This document shows, piece by piece, positions 46,110-58,650 of a stretch of DNA of 64,000 nucleotides. The translations under genes and the position numbers were made by a program. Where the stretch lies: contig JALIZF010001426.1 of assembly GCA_029948255.1 (NCBI GenBank), positions 239,863-303,862 on the forward strand, in the 5' to 3' direction. Origin of the DNA: Telmatactis stephensoni (Eukaryota > Cnidaria > Anthozoa > Actiniaria > Isophelliidae). The stretch's first letter is position 1, and every line of letters begins with the position of its first letter. The notes below the pieces were generated by a model. That model was not told the origin of the DNA. It worked only from the letters and a program-made list of their open reading frames with translations, and did not search any database.

Positions 46110-46950
46110 CATGTGGTAAACCACGGACTGGACTGGACTGGACTGGACTGGACCCGAAAACTCAGTCCGCGTTTTACAAATCCGTCCGCGATTTTCATAA
46201 AACACGGACTCAGTCCGCGTTTTACAAATCAGTCCGCGATTTTCATAAAACACGGACTCAGTCCGCGTTTTACAAATCAGTCCGCGATTTTCATAAAACA
46301 CGGACTCAGTCCGCGTTGATCATAAAACACAGAAAATTTTTAAAAAATCAATTAGAATGGGGGAGAGTTGTTCATTATCTGCATTTATTTATAAGACAGC
46401 CGGGAAATTCCTTGATATGCACAAATTAAATTTAATCTAATTGGCAATGTGTTTGGTATTACTCAATCAATCCTAATGAATGTTGTGTCGAGTTATTTAG
46501 CAAAAATGTTGTAAACCACGGACTGGACTGGACTGGACTGGACCCGAAAACTCAGTCCGCGTTTTACAAATCAGTCCGCGTTTTTCATAAAACACGGACT
46601 CAACTCAGTCCGCGTTTTACAAATCAATCCGCGATTTTCATAAAACACGGACTCAGTCCGCGTTGATCATAAAACACAGAAAATTTTAAAAAAATCAATT
46701 AGCATGGGGGAGAGTTGTTCATTATTTGCATTTATTTATAAGACAGCCGGGAAATTCCTTGATGTGCACAAATTTAATTGAATTGGCAATGTACATTTGG
46801 TATTACTCAATCAATCCTAATGGATGTTGTGTCGAGTTATCTAGCAAAACCCGAAGCCATGCAATTGGGGATAGAATGCTTTGAAATTTTCTCTTGGCTC
46901 CCTATTCCCTCCAAATACTGTCCAGTGGTTTCTGGTGTTGATTCAACATA
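46110..46950 (+). repeat. Forward GGACT/CAGTCCGCG repeat modules
   Basis: Two modules, from 46125 and 46510. Each has (GGACT)n, then 48-bp units (CAGTCCGCGTTTTACAAATC, TTTTCATAAAACACGGACT), then a shared 150-bp block with GGGGGAGAGTTGTTCATTAT. Frames open across the 48-bp units are artefacts. Confidence 0.85.
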
Positions 46951-47309
46951 ACTGATTGCCTCGGCTGGTAAATCCAAATCTAGAATTTAACTTGGCGGAA
47001 TTTACTGTGTCTTACTGAACGGTTGCTGAAGGGGTCAAACCCTGGAGCAAGGTTAGTATATTCAGTATTCATTCCAATATCATTGATTTGAAGCCCCGGG
47101 TTTGAAGCATCCAAATGAAGGGCAACCTTTCAAACATGTCCCCAAAAAAAAAAAACCCTGACCACCTATCGCTCCGACTACTGACAAAAGAGTACCCCTT
47201 CCCAAGGAGTTTATAAAGTTTATGTTATTAGCTTATAAGCGCAAGTAACGCTCACCAAGGGTGTTGCATGGAGTAGCGTTTATCAGAAATTTAGTTAATG
47301 TCAATGTTT

Positions 47310-48910
47310 TTTCCCATGCCTTTAAGATGATTTGCAAAAATTCAATGTATACTACTGAATTATCAAAATAAAATGATTTTCTCTTGTTAGAATATACAAA
47401 GCTTTGAGACTGCATATAAGAAAATGAGAGAAAGCAGCTGAGTGCAGTAAATAGCGTAAAGAAATGAATTAAATAATGACTACTGACTAATTCTGATGGA
47501 TTTTCTTTTGTATTTTGAGGTTTGAAAAGTTTTCCCCGAGCTTTGTACGTAATCAGTTGTGAACGTGTGACCTTTGGCGACCTCGGAGAATAATATCCTT
47601 GGGTTTCACGTACGAAACTGAAATAGACTTTGAATCAACACCAGAAACCACTGGACAGTATTTGGAAGCCAAGAGAAAATTTCACAGCATTCTATCCCCA
47701 ACTGCATGGCTTCGGGTTTTGCTAAATAACTCGACACAACATTCATTAGGATTGATTGAGTAATACCAAACACATTGCCAATTAGATTAAATTTGTGCAT
47801 ATCAAGGAATTTCCCGGCTGTCTTATAAATAAATGCAGATAATGAACAACTCTCCCCCATGCTAATTGTTTTTTTTTTAATTTTCTGTGTTTTATGAGCA
47901 ACGCGGACTGAGTCCGTGTTTTATGAAAATCGCGGACTAATTTGTAAAACGCGGACTGAGTTGAGTCCGTGTTTTATGAAAATCGTAGACTGATTTGTAA
48001 AACGCGGACTGAGTTTTCGGGTCCAGTCCAGTCCAGTCCAGTCCAGTCCAGTCCGTGGTTTACAACATGCCATTTAGCAAAACCCGAAGCCATGCAATTG
48101 GGGATAGAATGCTTTGAAATTTTCTCTTGGCTTCCAAATACTGTCCAGTGGTTTCTGGTGTTGCCTTTCCCATGCCTTTTAAAAGATGATTTGCAAAAGT
48201 TCAATGTATACTACTGAATTATCAAAATAAAGTGATTTTCTCTTCTTAGAATATACCATGCTTTGAGACTGCATATAAGAAAATGAGAGAAGCATGCAGC
48301 TGAGTGCAGTAAATAGCGTAAAGAAATGAATTAAATAGTGACTACTGACTAATTCTAATGGACTATATTTTCTTTTGTATTTTGAGGTTTGAAAAGTTTC
48401 CCCCGAGCTTTGTACGTGTGACCTTTGGCGACCTCGGAGAATAATATCCTTGGGTTTCACGTACGAAACTGAAATAGACTTTGAATCAACACCAGAAGCC
48501 ACTGGACAGTATTTGGAAGCCAAGAGAAAATTTCAAAGCATTCTATCCCCAATTGCATGGCTTCGGGTTTTGCTAAATAACTCGACACAACATTCATTAG
48601 GATTGATTGAGTAATACCAAACACATTGCCAATTAGATTAAATTTAATTTGTGCATATCAAGGAATTTCCCGGCTGTCTTATAAATAAATGCAGATAATG
48701 AACAACTCTCCCCCATGCTAATTGATTTTTTAAAAATTTTCTGTGTTTTATGATCAACGCGGACTGAGTCCGTGTTTTATGAAAATCGCGGACTGAGTTG
48801 AGTCCGTGTTTTATGAAAATCGCGGACTGATTTGTAAAACGCGGACTGAGTTTTCGGGTCCAGTCCAGTCCAGTCCAGTCCAGTCCAGTCCAGTCCGTGG
48901 TTTACAACAT
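47310..48910 (-). repeat. Reverse modules, tandemly duplicated about every 853 bp
   Basis: 47313-48065 and 48170-48905 are direct repeats of each other. Each ends in an inverse copy of the forward modules, so the region is a palindrome of two forward and two reverse modules around about 46950-47310. Confidence 0.8.
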
Positions 48911-49202
48911 GCCCTCGGGCTCTGCCACCAAATGTTAGGGACGTCACTCAAGTAGAGACTTGTTCTGGCTTGTTCTTTTAATCAAATTAAGGCTCAACGC
49001 AACATCTAACTCATCTAACTCATCATTTGTTGGAAAATCAAATTGACTGACAAGCTGTCACAATTATCAGATATTAACTTGGAAATTTCTAGAGGCGTTC
49101 CCTTAATATTAAGATGTAAAAATTGAAATATTTGTATATTGAAAGTGAATAATATAAAAATCAGTTACTGGACGATTAAAGTACAATTTACAATGCAAGA
49201 AA
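48911..49202. other. Unassigned stretch between inner and outer palindrome
   Basis: Nothing coding. On the minus strand TAACATTTGGTGGCAGAGCC resembles an LTR end followed by a primer-binding site, but no partner LTR is visible. Confidence 0.3.
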
Positions 49203-50530
49203 GTGTTCGGTCACGAAAAGGTCAATTGGTACATCGGATTAAGCGGCTTTAGGGCATAGTTTAAGTGTCCGATTGACTTAATAAAATACAGGGGCAAGGC
49301 AGGCGGTGTGCGCGCTCTCCCCGAAAAGCAGTGTGGGATTGCATTTTCACACTTTTCTCCAAAGTTATGGACCATGTGTGTTTTCAGTAGGGCAACTTTA
49401 TGGTCGATTTTATACAAGAAATGTTTTCTGGATCGATGTGATGTTTTGAAGGTGATTACATGGGTAATCAAACCATCCCATTCAAGTCATTGTTATATTA
49501 TTATTTTGATATTGCTGAAGGAAACTAGGTTTTTATGTAGACGTTGTGTTTGTCAATCTCACTGTTGTAATTTGATGTGGGTTCATTAACCGGGAGATAT
49601 TCTCATTATTTTCCATCGATCGATATATTTAAGTACTTAATAGTGTAGTAGAAATGCTATTCTTTCTGACTATTCCATCGCTCCCCAACGCTCCCCTTGT
49701 TATAAATCAGTTTTTTGGATTTGAAAACAATGCTTTTGTAGTCAGATTTTCGCCGAAGTGTCATAAGAACTGACACTGGCTTCAATGATTTATATAGCTA
49801 GCAATCGTGGTGTAAAACACTCACAGGCTAACATGTCAGTAATCCAAACTTTGATATTGCTTCTGAATTTAAACTACACTCAACTCCCTATAATGTGCAT
49901 TTATTCTGAAAAATCTACATGAATTTTAGTATAGTACGTTTCTAGGCTTGTCACGCAAAGCTTGACCTCTCGGGTCATAAATGTTGTTTGTCATCGGTGT
50001 CTTGACTAAAACAAAGATTTTGAGTACAAGCTCTATAATTCAAGCACATTTCATTATAAGATATTTCGACAAGCTATATACTAACAATTAATAACAAAAA
50101 CGGAATGTGACAAGCTTTAAACACGGAGATCGAACTAGGAGTTTGATGTGTTCTGTAGCACAACGTGTTTCAAATGACTCGAATTTCATAATAATCCCAC
50201 ACTGCTTTTCGGGGAGAGCGCGCACACCGCCTGGGGGCAAGGAGTCATAGGAGCAAGGGAGCACGTGTCAGCCAAACGAAAGAGATTACATAAGATCAAG
50301 GTTGGTCAAGGTCAGGCATGGCTGATACGTGCTGGTACATGTGGTCCGTTGATCATACGATAATCACGTGACTCACCAGTTGAGGACTTGCATTGCCTTT
50401 GAAATCAAAGCAACTTGTAATTCGTACATTATACATGCGTGTATATTCGTTAATAATTATCAAAATGATTCCGCAATAAAAATATTGATCTAAAAATATT
50501 CGTTAATTGTGTCCCGTAACAGACTTATAG
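49203..50530 (-). repeat. Right outer arm of the palindrome, split by an insertion
   Basis: Inverse match of 44686-45110 in two pieces (49203-49299 and 50234-50530). Confidence 0.85.
49300..50233. mobile_element. 934-bp TIR element with 9-bp target duplication (Mutator-like?)
   Basis: CAGGCGGTGTGCGCGCTCTC at the left is mirrored at the right, continuing for about 40 bp. GGGGCAAGG flanks both sides (49291-49299 and 50234-50242). The opposite palindrome arm has one copy of this word at the same point (near 44995), an empty site proving a 9-bp duplication. Nine bases is typical of Mutator-like elements. No transposase ORF. Confidence 0.85.
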
Positions 50531-52885
50531 ATTTGACTGGTCTAACATTTGCATAAAAACATTCAATAAGCTACACAGTTAATACTCCAAAGTCTGAGTT
50601 GTTATATTGTCTGAATTTCTTTCAAAAAACCTGCAGTTAAAATTATGACATTTATTGTTGTCAGAGCCCACTATCCCGACCCTATCCCCGGTCAGGGCAG
50701 TAGTGGCACTTTAATTTTCCCCTCGGGGTAATGCTAACAAGTTGTTTTGCAAGTGCAAGTTCACTTCACGCTTATTTGTTTAGTTCACTTTCAAGGATTC
50801 ACCTAGTGACATTCTGCACGATAACTGTCCATCATATTTAAGTGACTTATTTATAAAGTCCTTGCATTTCAATATGATCATTCCGTCTTAATTTAAACTT
50901 ATGATGAATATTACACATTCCTAAGACAGACATTTTTAAAACCTGTTTCTTTTTCAGAAGTGTAAAGACATGGAATTCTATCCCTTATGAAATTAGATCG
51001 GCTCAACAATAAAACATATGCTTGTTTAAAAAACACTGTCGAGTTGTCGTCAGTGCTGTCAGTACTCAGTAAAGTTTTCGTTTGTTGTTTACAGTATTAC
51101 AATTTTGAACTATTTATCCTAAGTATTATATCTTTTGAACGACTTTGATGTAAGTTTTTTATGCTAATGGATTATCGTTTTAATAAAGATGCTATCCGTC
51201 TGTCTGCCACAGTCATCTTCCTTCAATTATCAGGTTTTGGCCGGCTTATTCCTATAATTGTTTATTCAAATTGATTCCAATGAAAACTTTGTTCGTCCCC
51301 CTTTTCCCTGTGCTAGAGCCGATCAAGCTGTTAGAAGACTGACAGAGTAACTGACCTAATCCAAAAACTTTAATTCTTTTCAATATTAATTTCTTTGCTG
51401 AAAAGCCGAGATAATTTCAATTTAACAATTTCGGTCAAAGATGATGATTCACATATTACAAAACCGCATATTCATAGACGAAAAAAAAATTCAATTATAT
51501 ATAAAAAATAATTCAATTATACATGAAAAATAATTCAATTATATGTACATAAAGCTTTTTACAGACATAGAGTGATAGATAGAGGATATTACATGGGCGC
51601 GCGGAGATACTAATTTTATCTTCGAGTGTTCAATTGATATCTCACGAGTGAGCGCAGCGAACGAGTGAGAGATATTCAACACGAGAAGATAAAATTTGTA
51701 TCTCCAAGCGACCATGTAATGTTCTGTTTATTTTTATAGATATCGATGAGACTTAAATAAGAAAAACAACTTAAAAATACCGTAACGTTGAAAAATACCG
51801 GTTACTATGCCAACAGTGATATCTTCACATGTGAAAGATATGATATCTTCACATGTGATTGATATCAAGTTTTCGACACTGGAGAAAACCTGGTATCTCG
51901 TCGATATCTATATCATAAAACTACATTTTAATTTGGCCAGCCAACTAGAGAAACATAAACGAACCTCGGCCGAGTGCGGTACCGGTTATCCAGTTATAAA
52001 CTGGTTTTAAGCGATTTTGTTGAAGGACAATATTTTCTTAGTAATTTCAACAAAACTCGACTCCACTATTTCAGAAACATCCACTCTAGACAGTGATCAA
52101 AATTTAGTGATCACGTCTCTACAATGACAACGTCTCTACAATGACCACCTTTTATCAACGATTGGTCACATTGATAATAATTAAATAGTATTACCAAACT
52201 CCATGATCATGGACGGGTTAAAAAATCATGAATTATTAAATCAAGTGTGTTGTCGGTTAATTTGACACCTGAGCTGCTTCACAAAGGTTCTCGTGTTTTC
52301 AAACAGGGAAGAGAGTCGAGTCTGTAGTGGAAATTCTAAAGGTAGGTGATAATAGTGCTTGTGTAGAGAATTGCCGCTGACATTGAATTGAAGCTGACAT
52401 TAATTTAATTTGCTATTGGGTAAACAGGAAGTTTCTCTTTAGACCATGTGGCGCTCCCTGTTTTATAGCGGTGCGCGATACAAAACTGCTGGTTTTGAAG
52501 GCTTACTAGACAACTTCATGATCGAACTCCACTAAGTACCTATTTTAGTAAAATGTCTGGTGCCAGTTACAAATCAATTAAAGAAAATTGCTGAAACTGA
52601 TAAAAAAGGCGCTGTTCTCAGTTGAAGTTTTGCTAAATTGAACGAATAAAAACATATATAAGAAAGAAACGTTTGCAATTGTGTATCTTGGATAAGAATC
52701 GGGTTAGAAAGTGGGATTGTGGTCAGTAATGGATATTAGTTTAAGACTAAAGCTATTTTCGATTTTTCGATTTTTCGATGTTCTTTCCATCACAGAATAT
52801 TCTTCTGTTTTCCAAATTAATCACTTTGTACTGCTTTCCATATATATTTTACTTAAATTTGTTGATATTGAGATGAATCGAACGC
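50531..52885. other. Gene-free stretch
   Basis: No gene recognised. It contains the foldback element at 51565-51735 and, next to it, GATATCTTCACATGTGA repeated at about 51820 and 51842. Confidence 0.5.
51565..51735. mobile_element. Foldback element with GAGCGCAGCGAACGAGTGAG centre
   Basis: TTACATGGGCGC, GGAGATAC-AATTTTATCTTC and GTTCAATTGATATCTC at the left pair with AGATATTCAAC, GAAGATAAAATT-GTATCTCC and CCATGTAATG at the right. Non-coding. Confidence 0.7.
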
Positions 52886-53285
<400 letters not shown>

Positions 53286-53361
53286 AATCAATCAATATGA
53301 AAGTACTACGTCATTTTGGTCATCAAGTGAAGAATCTGCGTAGCGTGTTTAAGGCTGCCCC

Positions 53362-53596
53362 GCCGAGGAACAATCTGCTATTCGGCTTTCCAAGCTTCAC
53401 TTACAACCGCGCAAGCACATAAGGGACCTCCCGGAATTTCTCGCGCTCCTGCTTTCTCCGGAGACAGTGAAAATGCTCTCCAATTCCTACACAAATTCGA
53501 GGCGTACGGGAAATTTCATGGGTGGTCTGACTCGATCGAATCGGAACTCCTTCAGGCATTTCCCCTTTCACTAACCCTAACTGTGACACACAGATA
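53362..53596 (+). pseudogene. Retrotransposon gag relic (Ty3/gypsy-like)
   Basis: The plus-strand frame gives APAFSGDSENALQFLHKFEA and then FHGWSDSIESELLQ before a stop at 53594-53596. A FSGD-x-FL-x-FE-x-HGW pattern is that of retrotransposon gag (capsid) domains of Ty3/gypsy-type elements. Only about 75 codons remain and no protease, RT or LTR is present. Short, so moderate confidence. Confidence 0.45.
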
Positions 53597-54229
53597 ATAT
53601 ATAATTTTGCAATCGAGCAACCAAAAAGCTAACTGAAACCCAATTTTGTGGTGCATTTGTGACGAGCACATTTATTTTCCCAAGAAAGGCGCAGATGGTT
53701 TGGAAACACCTGGCCAATGTGGCTAAACAATTATTGAATTCGGCTCAGTTCGTATGATATATAGTATATATTATGCCACAGACCAAGTAGGATGCCCGGG
53801 TAGCATGTTATCTGCCGAAGCCAGGTCGGCGCTGTAATATTATTGTTCAGTTCCTACCCATACCCCCTTTAGTAGGTACCCCTGATTTTGTAAGAGTCCC
53901 CCGCACATAATACATATGCTTGTTAAAACATGTTTGTTTATGGAGACCGATAAAAGTCGAGTTTATGGAGTCCGATTATTTACTTTAAAGAATTACAACA
54001 GTCGTTAACTTCTAGTTTCAATGATTGTTTTATTATGATATCAAGCCGTTTAGCTGACTTTAACACACGGGATCTCGTGAGTAGGTGAACCCTCAGAAAG
54101 GACTTGACAGTGAATTCCTCCAACAGATTTACTATTTTCAACACCAACTAACACCAACTAGCAGCACTACTAGCACCAACTAACTAGAGAGTTACAAGTG
54201 CGTCATATTTATAGTACTAGGTTTTAACA
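53597..54229. other. Gene-free stretch
   Basis: Nothing recognised apart from a short repeated ACACCAACTA word near 54140-54185. Confidence 0.5.
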
Positions 54230-54233
54230 TTAA

Positions 54234-55934
54234 GTAATGATCCTTGTAAGAAGTAGGCACCAGTAATGCATGGCATGTAAAGCACGCGATTATACTAATT
54301 GGATAAGCAAATAAAAATCCTCGTTTCTGATTGGTCAGAGGCCAAAAAAACCCTAAAAATAGACCTAAAATTAGCTTTTCCCGCCATGTTTTAGAATATA
54401 TTCGGTTCCAGTCTTATTTTCATTGTTTCTGCCAAAAATTGCCTCTTTTTGATGTGGGGAACTGGTACTTTGACAAGCAGCGTGGTTTCACAAGTCGGAG
54501 CCATCTTGGATTCAGACGTACTTCGAAGCAAATCTCAACTTTTTTAGATCAATATTGCACATTTTATGGAATCATTTTAAAATTGAGTTAGGTTTTTGGT
54601 TTGGTTGTTTTGGACGATACCTTCCTCAAGTGCCCGGCAGTGTCAGATAAAATTTTGTAAGTGTCACGCTCGGATCGATTCGTAAGCTTATGTACCCTGA
54701 CCATCCGCGAAACGACAACATTCGAATTTTTTTGATTGTCTAGAAGCGCTCGAGGATTCTAACTAAATATAGACCATTTTTAAAGAAAGATTGGTGGATT
54801 TCATGGCGAAAAATGGAAGAATATCGGACTGTCTCCAAGCGTTACGCGCTGTGATGTCTTCGCACTCTGTGTACAGGGTTGGAGAAATACCGCATCAAAT
54901 TCGAGATTTTTGGCTGCCTGGAAGCGCTTGAGGATTCTAAATAAAGGTAGAACACTTTCGAATAAATATTTTGTTTGATTTCGAATAGAAATGTTGAAAA
55001 ATATCGGACTGCCGGATGTTTAGTTATTTGTTATTTTAAGACCGTCACTAGGTCCGGCTGCCGGACGTTTAGTCACTTCGTTCTCTTTTAGAGTTTACGT
55101 TTGAGGACTAGGAGGGAAAGCCTTTATTGCTGACATATTTGGACGTGCCAAACACATGTTCATGTACGGCATAATTTTGTAGTGGAATCGAAAGGAGTTT
55201 TAGAAGAACTTGTAGACCTTGACCTTTCACACCATACCAAATAACTTTGTAATAGCTCTGTTTTGCGTGTTTGAGCTCATATTGCACATCTCAAAGAAAA
55301 TAAAGGAACTTTTGTTTTTGAACAAGACGTTTTCCAGACTTAGAAGAGGGGGATGTAGAATTGAGACAGAAGATGGATTTTATCCTTTGGACATCTAAAT
55401 GCGAGTTTAGTCGAGAAATGGATAACGTGATGATTTTCGGCGGACTCGGTTTTACAATTTACGGCTGACGATCCTGGAAGATGACTCATTGCCTGCATTG
55501 CATATTGAATGTTTTGTATTTATCGTTAGGCATATAATTATGAAACATATTTATGTCATTGTAGTTTATTTGGCCAGCTAGTTTTACATTGTTCTGTGTA
55601 CAGGAAACAATACGCAATGACAGCTCAGCGTATCGTGTTACGTTTCAGTGTTAGCGAGTGAGAGAAAAGACTTATTTTAGCTATGTTCCCCACGACCAGT
55701 TTTCGTTAAATTTCATACGAAGTTTTTATGGTGTTTGATAATGCAATTTTTAAATTAAGATGTTCTGAAAACCAGCTTTGATCCCAAGAAATTTGATTTG
55801 TAAATTCAAATTTCGCGCTTGAATTGAATCCGACCAATGAGGTAGCCGTATTTTAATTGGATTGCAAATTGACTATAACAGTCATTTATGCATTAGGGGG
55901 CGTGAATTTGCCTACTTCTTACAAGGATCATTAC
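54234..55934 (+). mobile_element. 1701-bp TIR element, copy 1 of an abutting tandem pair
   Basis: The ends GTAATGATCCTTGTAAGAAG (26 bp in all) are mirrored at the right. TTAA lies immediately left (54230-54233), while the right end abuts copy 2 with no bases between. No recognisable transposase. An 86-codon frame at 54331-54591 has no known domain. The interior has a degenerate direct repeat of about 130 bp (54703-54831 and 54888-55013), sharing AGCGCT-GAGGATTCTAA and AATATCGGACTG. TTAA targets suggest a piggyBac-type non-autonomous element. Confidence 0.8.
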
Positions 55935-57635
55935 GTAATGATCCTTGTAAGAAGTAGGCACCAGTAATGCATGGCATGTAAAGCACGCGATTATACTAAT
56001 TGGATAAGCAAATAAAAATCCTCGTTTCTGATTGGTCAGAGGCCAAAAAAACCCTAAAAATAGACCTAAAATTAGCTTTTCCCGCCATGTTTTAGAATAT
56101 ATTCGGTTCCAGTCTTATTTTCATTGTTTCTGCCAAAAATTGCCTCTTTTTGATGTGGGGAACTGGTACTTTGACAAGCAGCGTGGTTTCACAAGTCGGA
56201 GCCATCTTGGATTCAGACGTACTTCGAAGCAAATCTCAACTTTTTTAGATCAATATTGCACATTTTATGGAATCATTTTAAAATTGAGTTAGGTTTTTGG
56301 TTTGGTTGTTTTGGACGATACCTTCCTCAAGTGCCCGGCAGTGTCAGATAAAATTTTGTAAGTGTCACGCTCGGATCGATTCGTAAGCTTATGTACCCTG
56401 ACCATCCGCGAAACGACAACATTCGAATTTTTTTGATTGTCTAGAAGCGCTCGAGGATTCTAACTAAATATAGACCATTTTTAAAGAAAGATTGGTGGAT
56501 TTCATGGCGAAAAATGGAAGAATATCGGACTGTCTCCAAGCGTTACGCGCTGTGATGTCTTCGCACTCTGTGTACAGGGTTGGAGAAATACCGCATCAAA
56601 TTCGAGATTTTTGGCTGCCTGGAAGCGCTTGAGGATTCTAAATAAAGGTAGAACACTTTCGAATAAATATTTTGTTTGATTTCGAATAGAAATGTTGAAA
56701 AATATCGGACTGCCGGATGTTTAGTTATTTGTTATTTTAAGACCGTCACTAGGTCCGGCTGCCGGACGTTTAGTCACTTCGTTCTCTTTTAGAGTTTACG
56801 TTTGAGGACTAGGAGGGAAAGCCTTTATTGCTGACATATTTGGACGTGCCAAACACATGTTCATGTACGGCATAATTTTGTAGTGGAATCGAAAGGAGTT
56901 TTAGAAGAACTTGTAGACCTTGACCTTTCACACCATACCAAATAACTTTGTAATAGCTCTGTTTTGCGTGTTTGAGCTCATATTGCACATCTCAAAGAAA
57001 ATAAAGGAACTTTTGTTTTTGAACAAGACGTTTTCCAGACTTAGAAGAGGGGGATGTAGAATTGAGACAGAAGATGGATTTTATCCTTTGGACATCTAAA
57101 TGCGAGTTTAGTCGAGAAATGGATAACGTGATGATTTTCGGCGGACTCGGTTTTACAATTTACGGCTGACGATCCTGGAAGATGACTCATTGCCTGCATT
57201 GCATATTGAATGTTTTGTATTTATCGTTAGGCATATAATTATGAAACATATTTATGTCATTGTAGTTTATTTGGCCAGCTAGTTTTACATTGTTCTGTGT
57301 ACAGGAAACAATACGCAATGACAGCTCAGCGTATCGTGTTACGTTTCAGTGTTAGCGAGTGAGAGAAAAGACTTATTTTAGCTATGTTCCCCACGACCAG
57401 TTTTCGTTAAATTTCATACGAAGTTTTTATGGTGTTTGATAATGCAATTTTTAAATTAAGATGTTCTGAAAACCAGCTTTGATCCCAAGAAATTTGATTT
57501 GTAAATTCAAATTTCGCGCTTGAATTGAATCCGACCAATGAGGTAGCCGTATTTTAATTGGATTGCAAATTGACTATAACAGTCATTTATGCATTAGGGG
57601 GCGTGAATTTGCCTACTTCTTACAAGGATCATTAC
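55935..57635 (+). mobile_element. 1701-bp TIR element, copy 2 of the tandem pair
   Basis: Same length as copy 1 and, as far as I can read, identical to it. It begins directly at the last base of copy 1 and is followed by TTAA (57636-57639). The same 86-codon frame is at 56032-56292. Confidence 0.8.
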
Positions 57636-57639
57636 TTAA

Positions 57640-57700
57640 CCGAACGCCGTTGCGCTGAAAATCGTCGTAAAAAATCGTCTCGTGTAACACCGCCTTAAAG
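57640..57700. repeat. MITE end relic, ...GTGTAACACCGCC-TTAA
   Basis: AAATCGTCTCGTGTAACACC and then GCCTTAA is an end related to the 40623-40880 element. It sits directly at the receptor leader and may have displaced its promoter. Confidence 0.5.
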
Positions 57701-57844
57701 TTCAGTCATTCGGAACAAGACAAAAGTTTTCAGTAACACGTAGCCTCCTTCTAAATCCTTTGTACGTAGCAGGTGAAGCACATCTCGGAACTGGACAATT
57801 CAACTTTTAAATATTTCAGGATCGTTGTCTTTTCTTGCAGGGAA

Positions 57845-58650
57845 ATGTTGTGGTCATCTTGGGTTCTCGCTGTGGAAGCAGTGCTAACAGTAGCAGGGAA
57901 TGTCACCACTCTGCTGATATTTACAAAAACTCCTCATCTACGTGTCCGTAAACATGTCCTTATTGTAAATCATGGCTGTAGCTGATTTGCTAGTTGGACT
58001 CATATCAGTTCCTATGTATATTTACATGATGGAAAATCCTTCTCATGATACACCCCTATTCACACCCGTATATCAGTCGCAAGATGTCCTGTTTGGTACA
58101 GCTTCTGTCTGTGGTTTGGCAGCCTTGGCCATTGAGCGACTGTACGCGATATACTTTCCCTTCAAACATCGCACCTTAAGCAAAACTGTGTACATCGTCG
58201 GGGTAGCAGTGACATGGATTCTAGCATTAATTTCTGCCATATTTGTGGTGTTGCATTACGAGTGGATGCGGCACCAAATTATCTTAATATCATTCTGGGT
58301 CCCTATCATATTATCACTTGTATCGGTGATCGTGTCGTATACCCTTATATGGATCAAAGTCACTCGCGTGACACGAGTTCCTAATGTTGCATTACATCAC
58401 AGACGTGACAAAAAATTAACTGTCACACTTGTAATCGTTACAATCGTTAGCCTGATTGCATGGATTCCGTTTCAAGCCGTCAGTATTTATTATCTCAGTT
58501 GTGTATTAAGGTGTGGAAGCATATCGTATGATGTGCTGCATCTACTGAAAATCCTTCATTACGGCAATTCATCTTGTAAATCCCATTATCTACACACTGC
58601 GCATGCCTGAGGTTAAAACTGCTATCAAGCACACATTCAGGTGTTGCTGA
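57845..58650 (+). pseudogene. Class A GPCR with two frameshifts
   Basis: A single-exon rhodopsin-class receptor, broken twice. The first frame gives TM1 (VLTVAGNVTTLLIF) and the IVN start of TM2. An extra base near 57971 then shifts the frame, which continues as AVADLLVGLISV, AIERLYAIYFPF (ERL variant of DRY), TM4-TM6 with IAWIPFQA, and KILHYGNSS. A second extra base near 58567 pushes the NPIIY motif of TM7 into another frame, which ends at TGA 58648-58650. All other core residues are present, so decay is recent or the extra bases are sequencing errors. The leader (57697-57797) matches 24526-24626. Confidence 0.8.

Noticed and set aside
46095..46319. Open frames on both strands with 16-residue repeats
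   Set aside because: They are readings of 48-bp repeat units in the palindrome.
48911..49202. Possible LTR end and primer-binding site (TAACATTTGGTGGCAGAG, minus strand)
   Set aside because: No second LTR, no target duplication and no coding region nearby.
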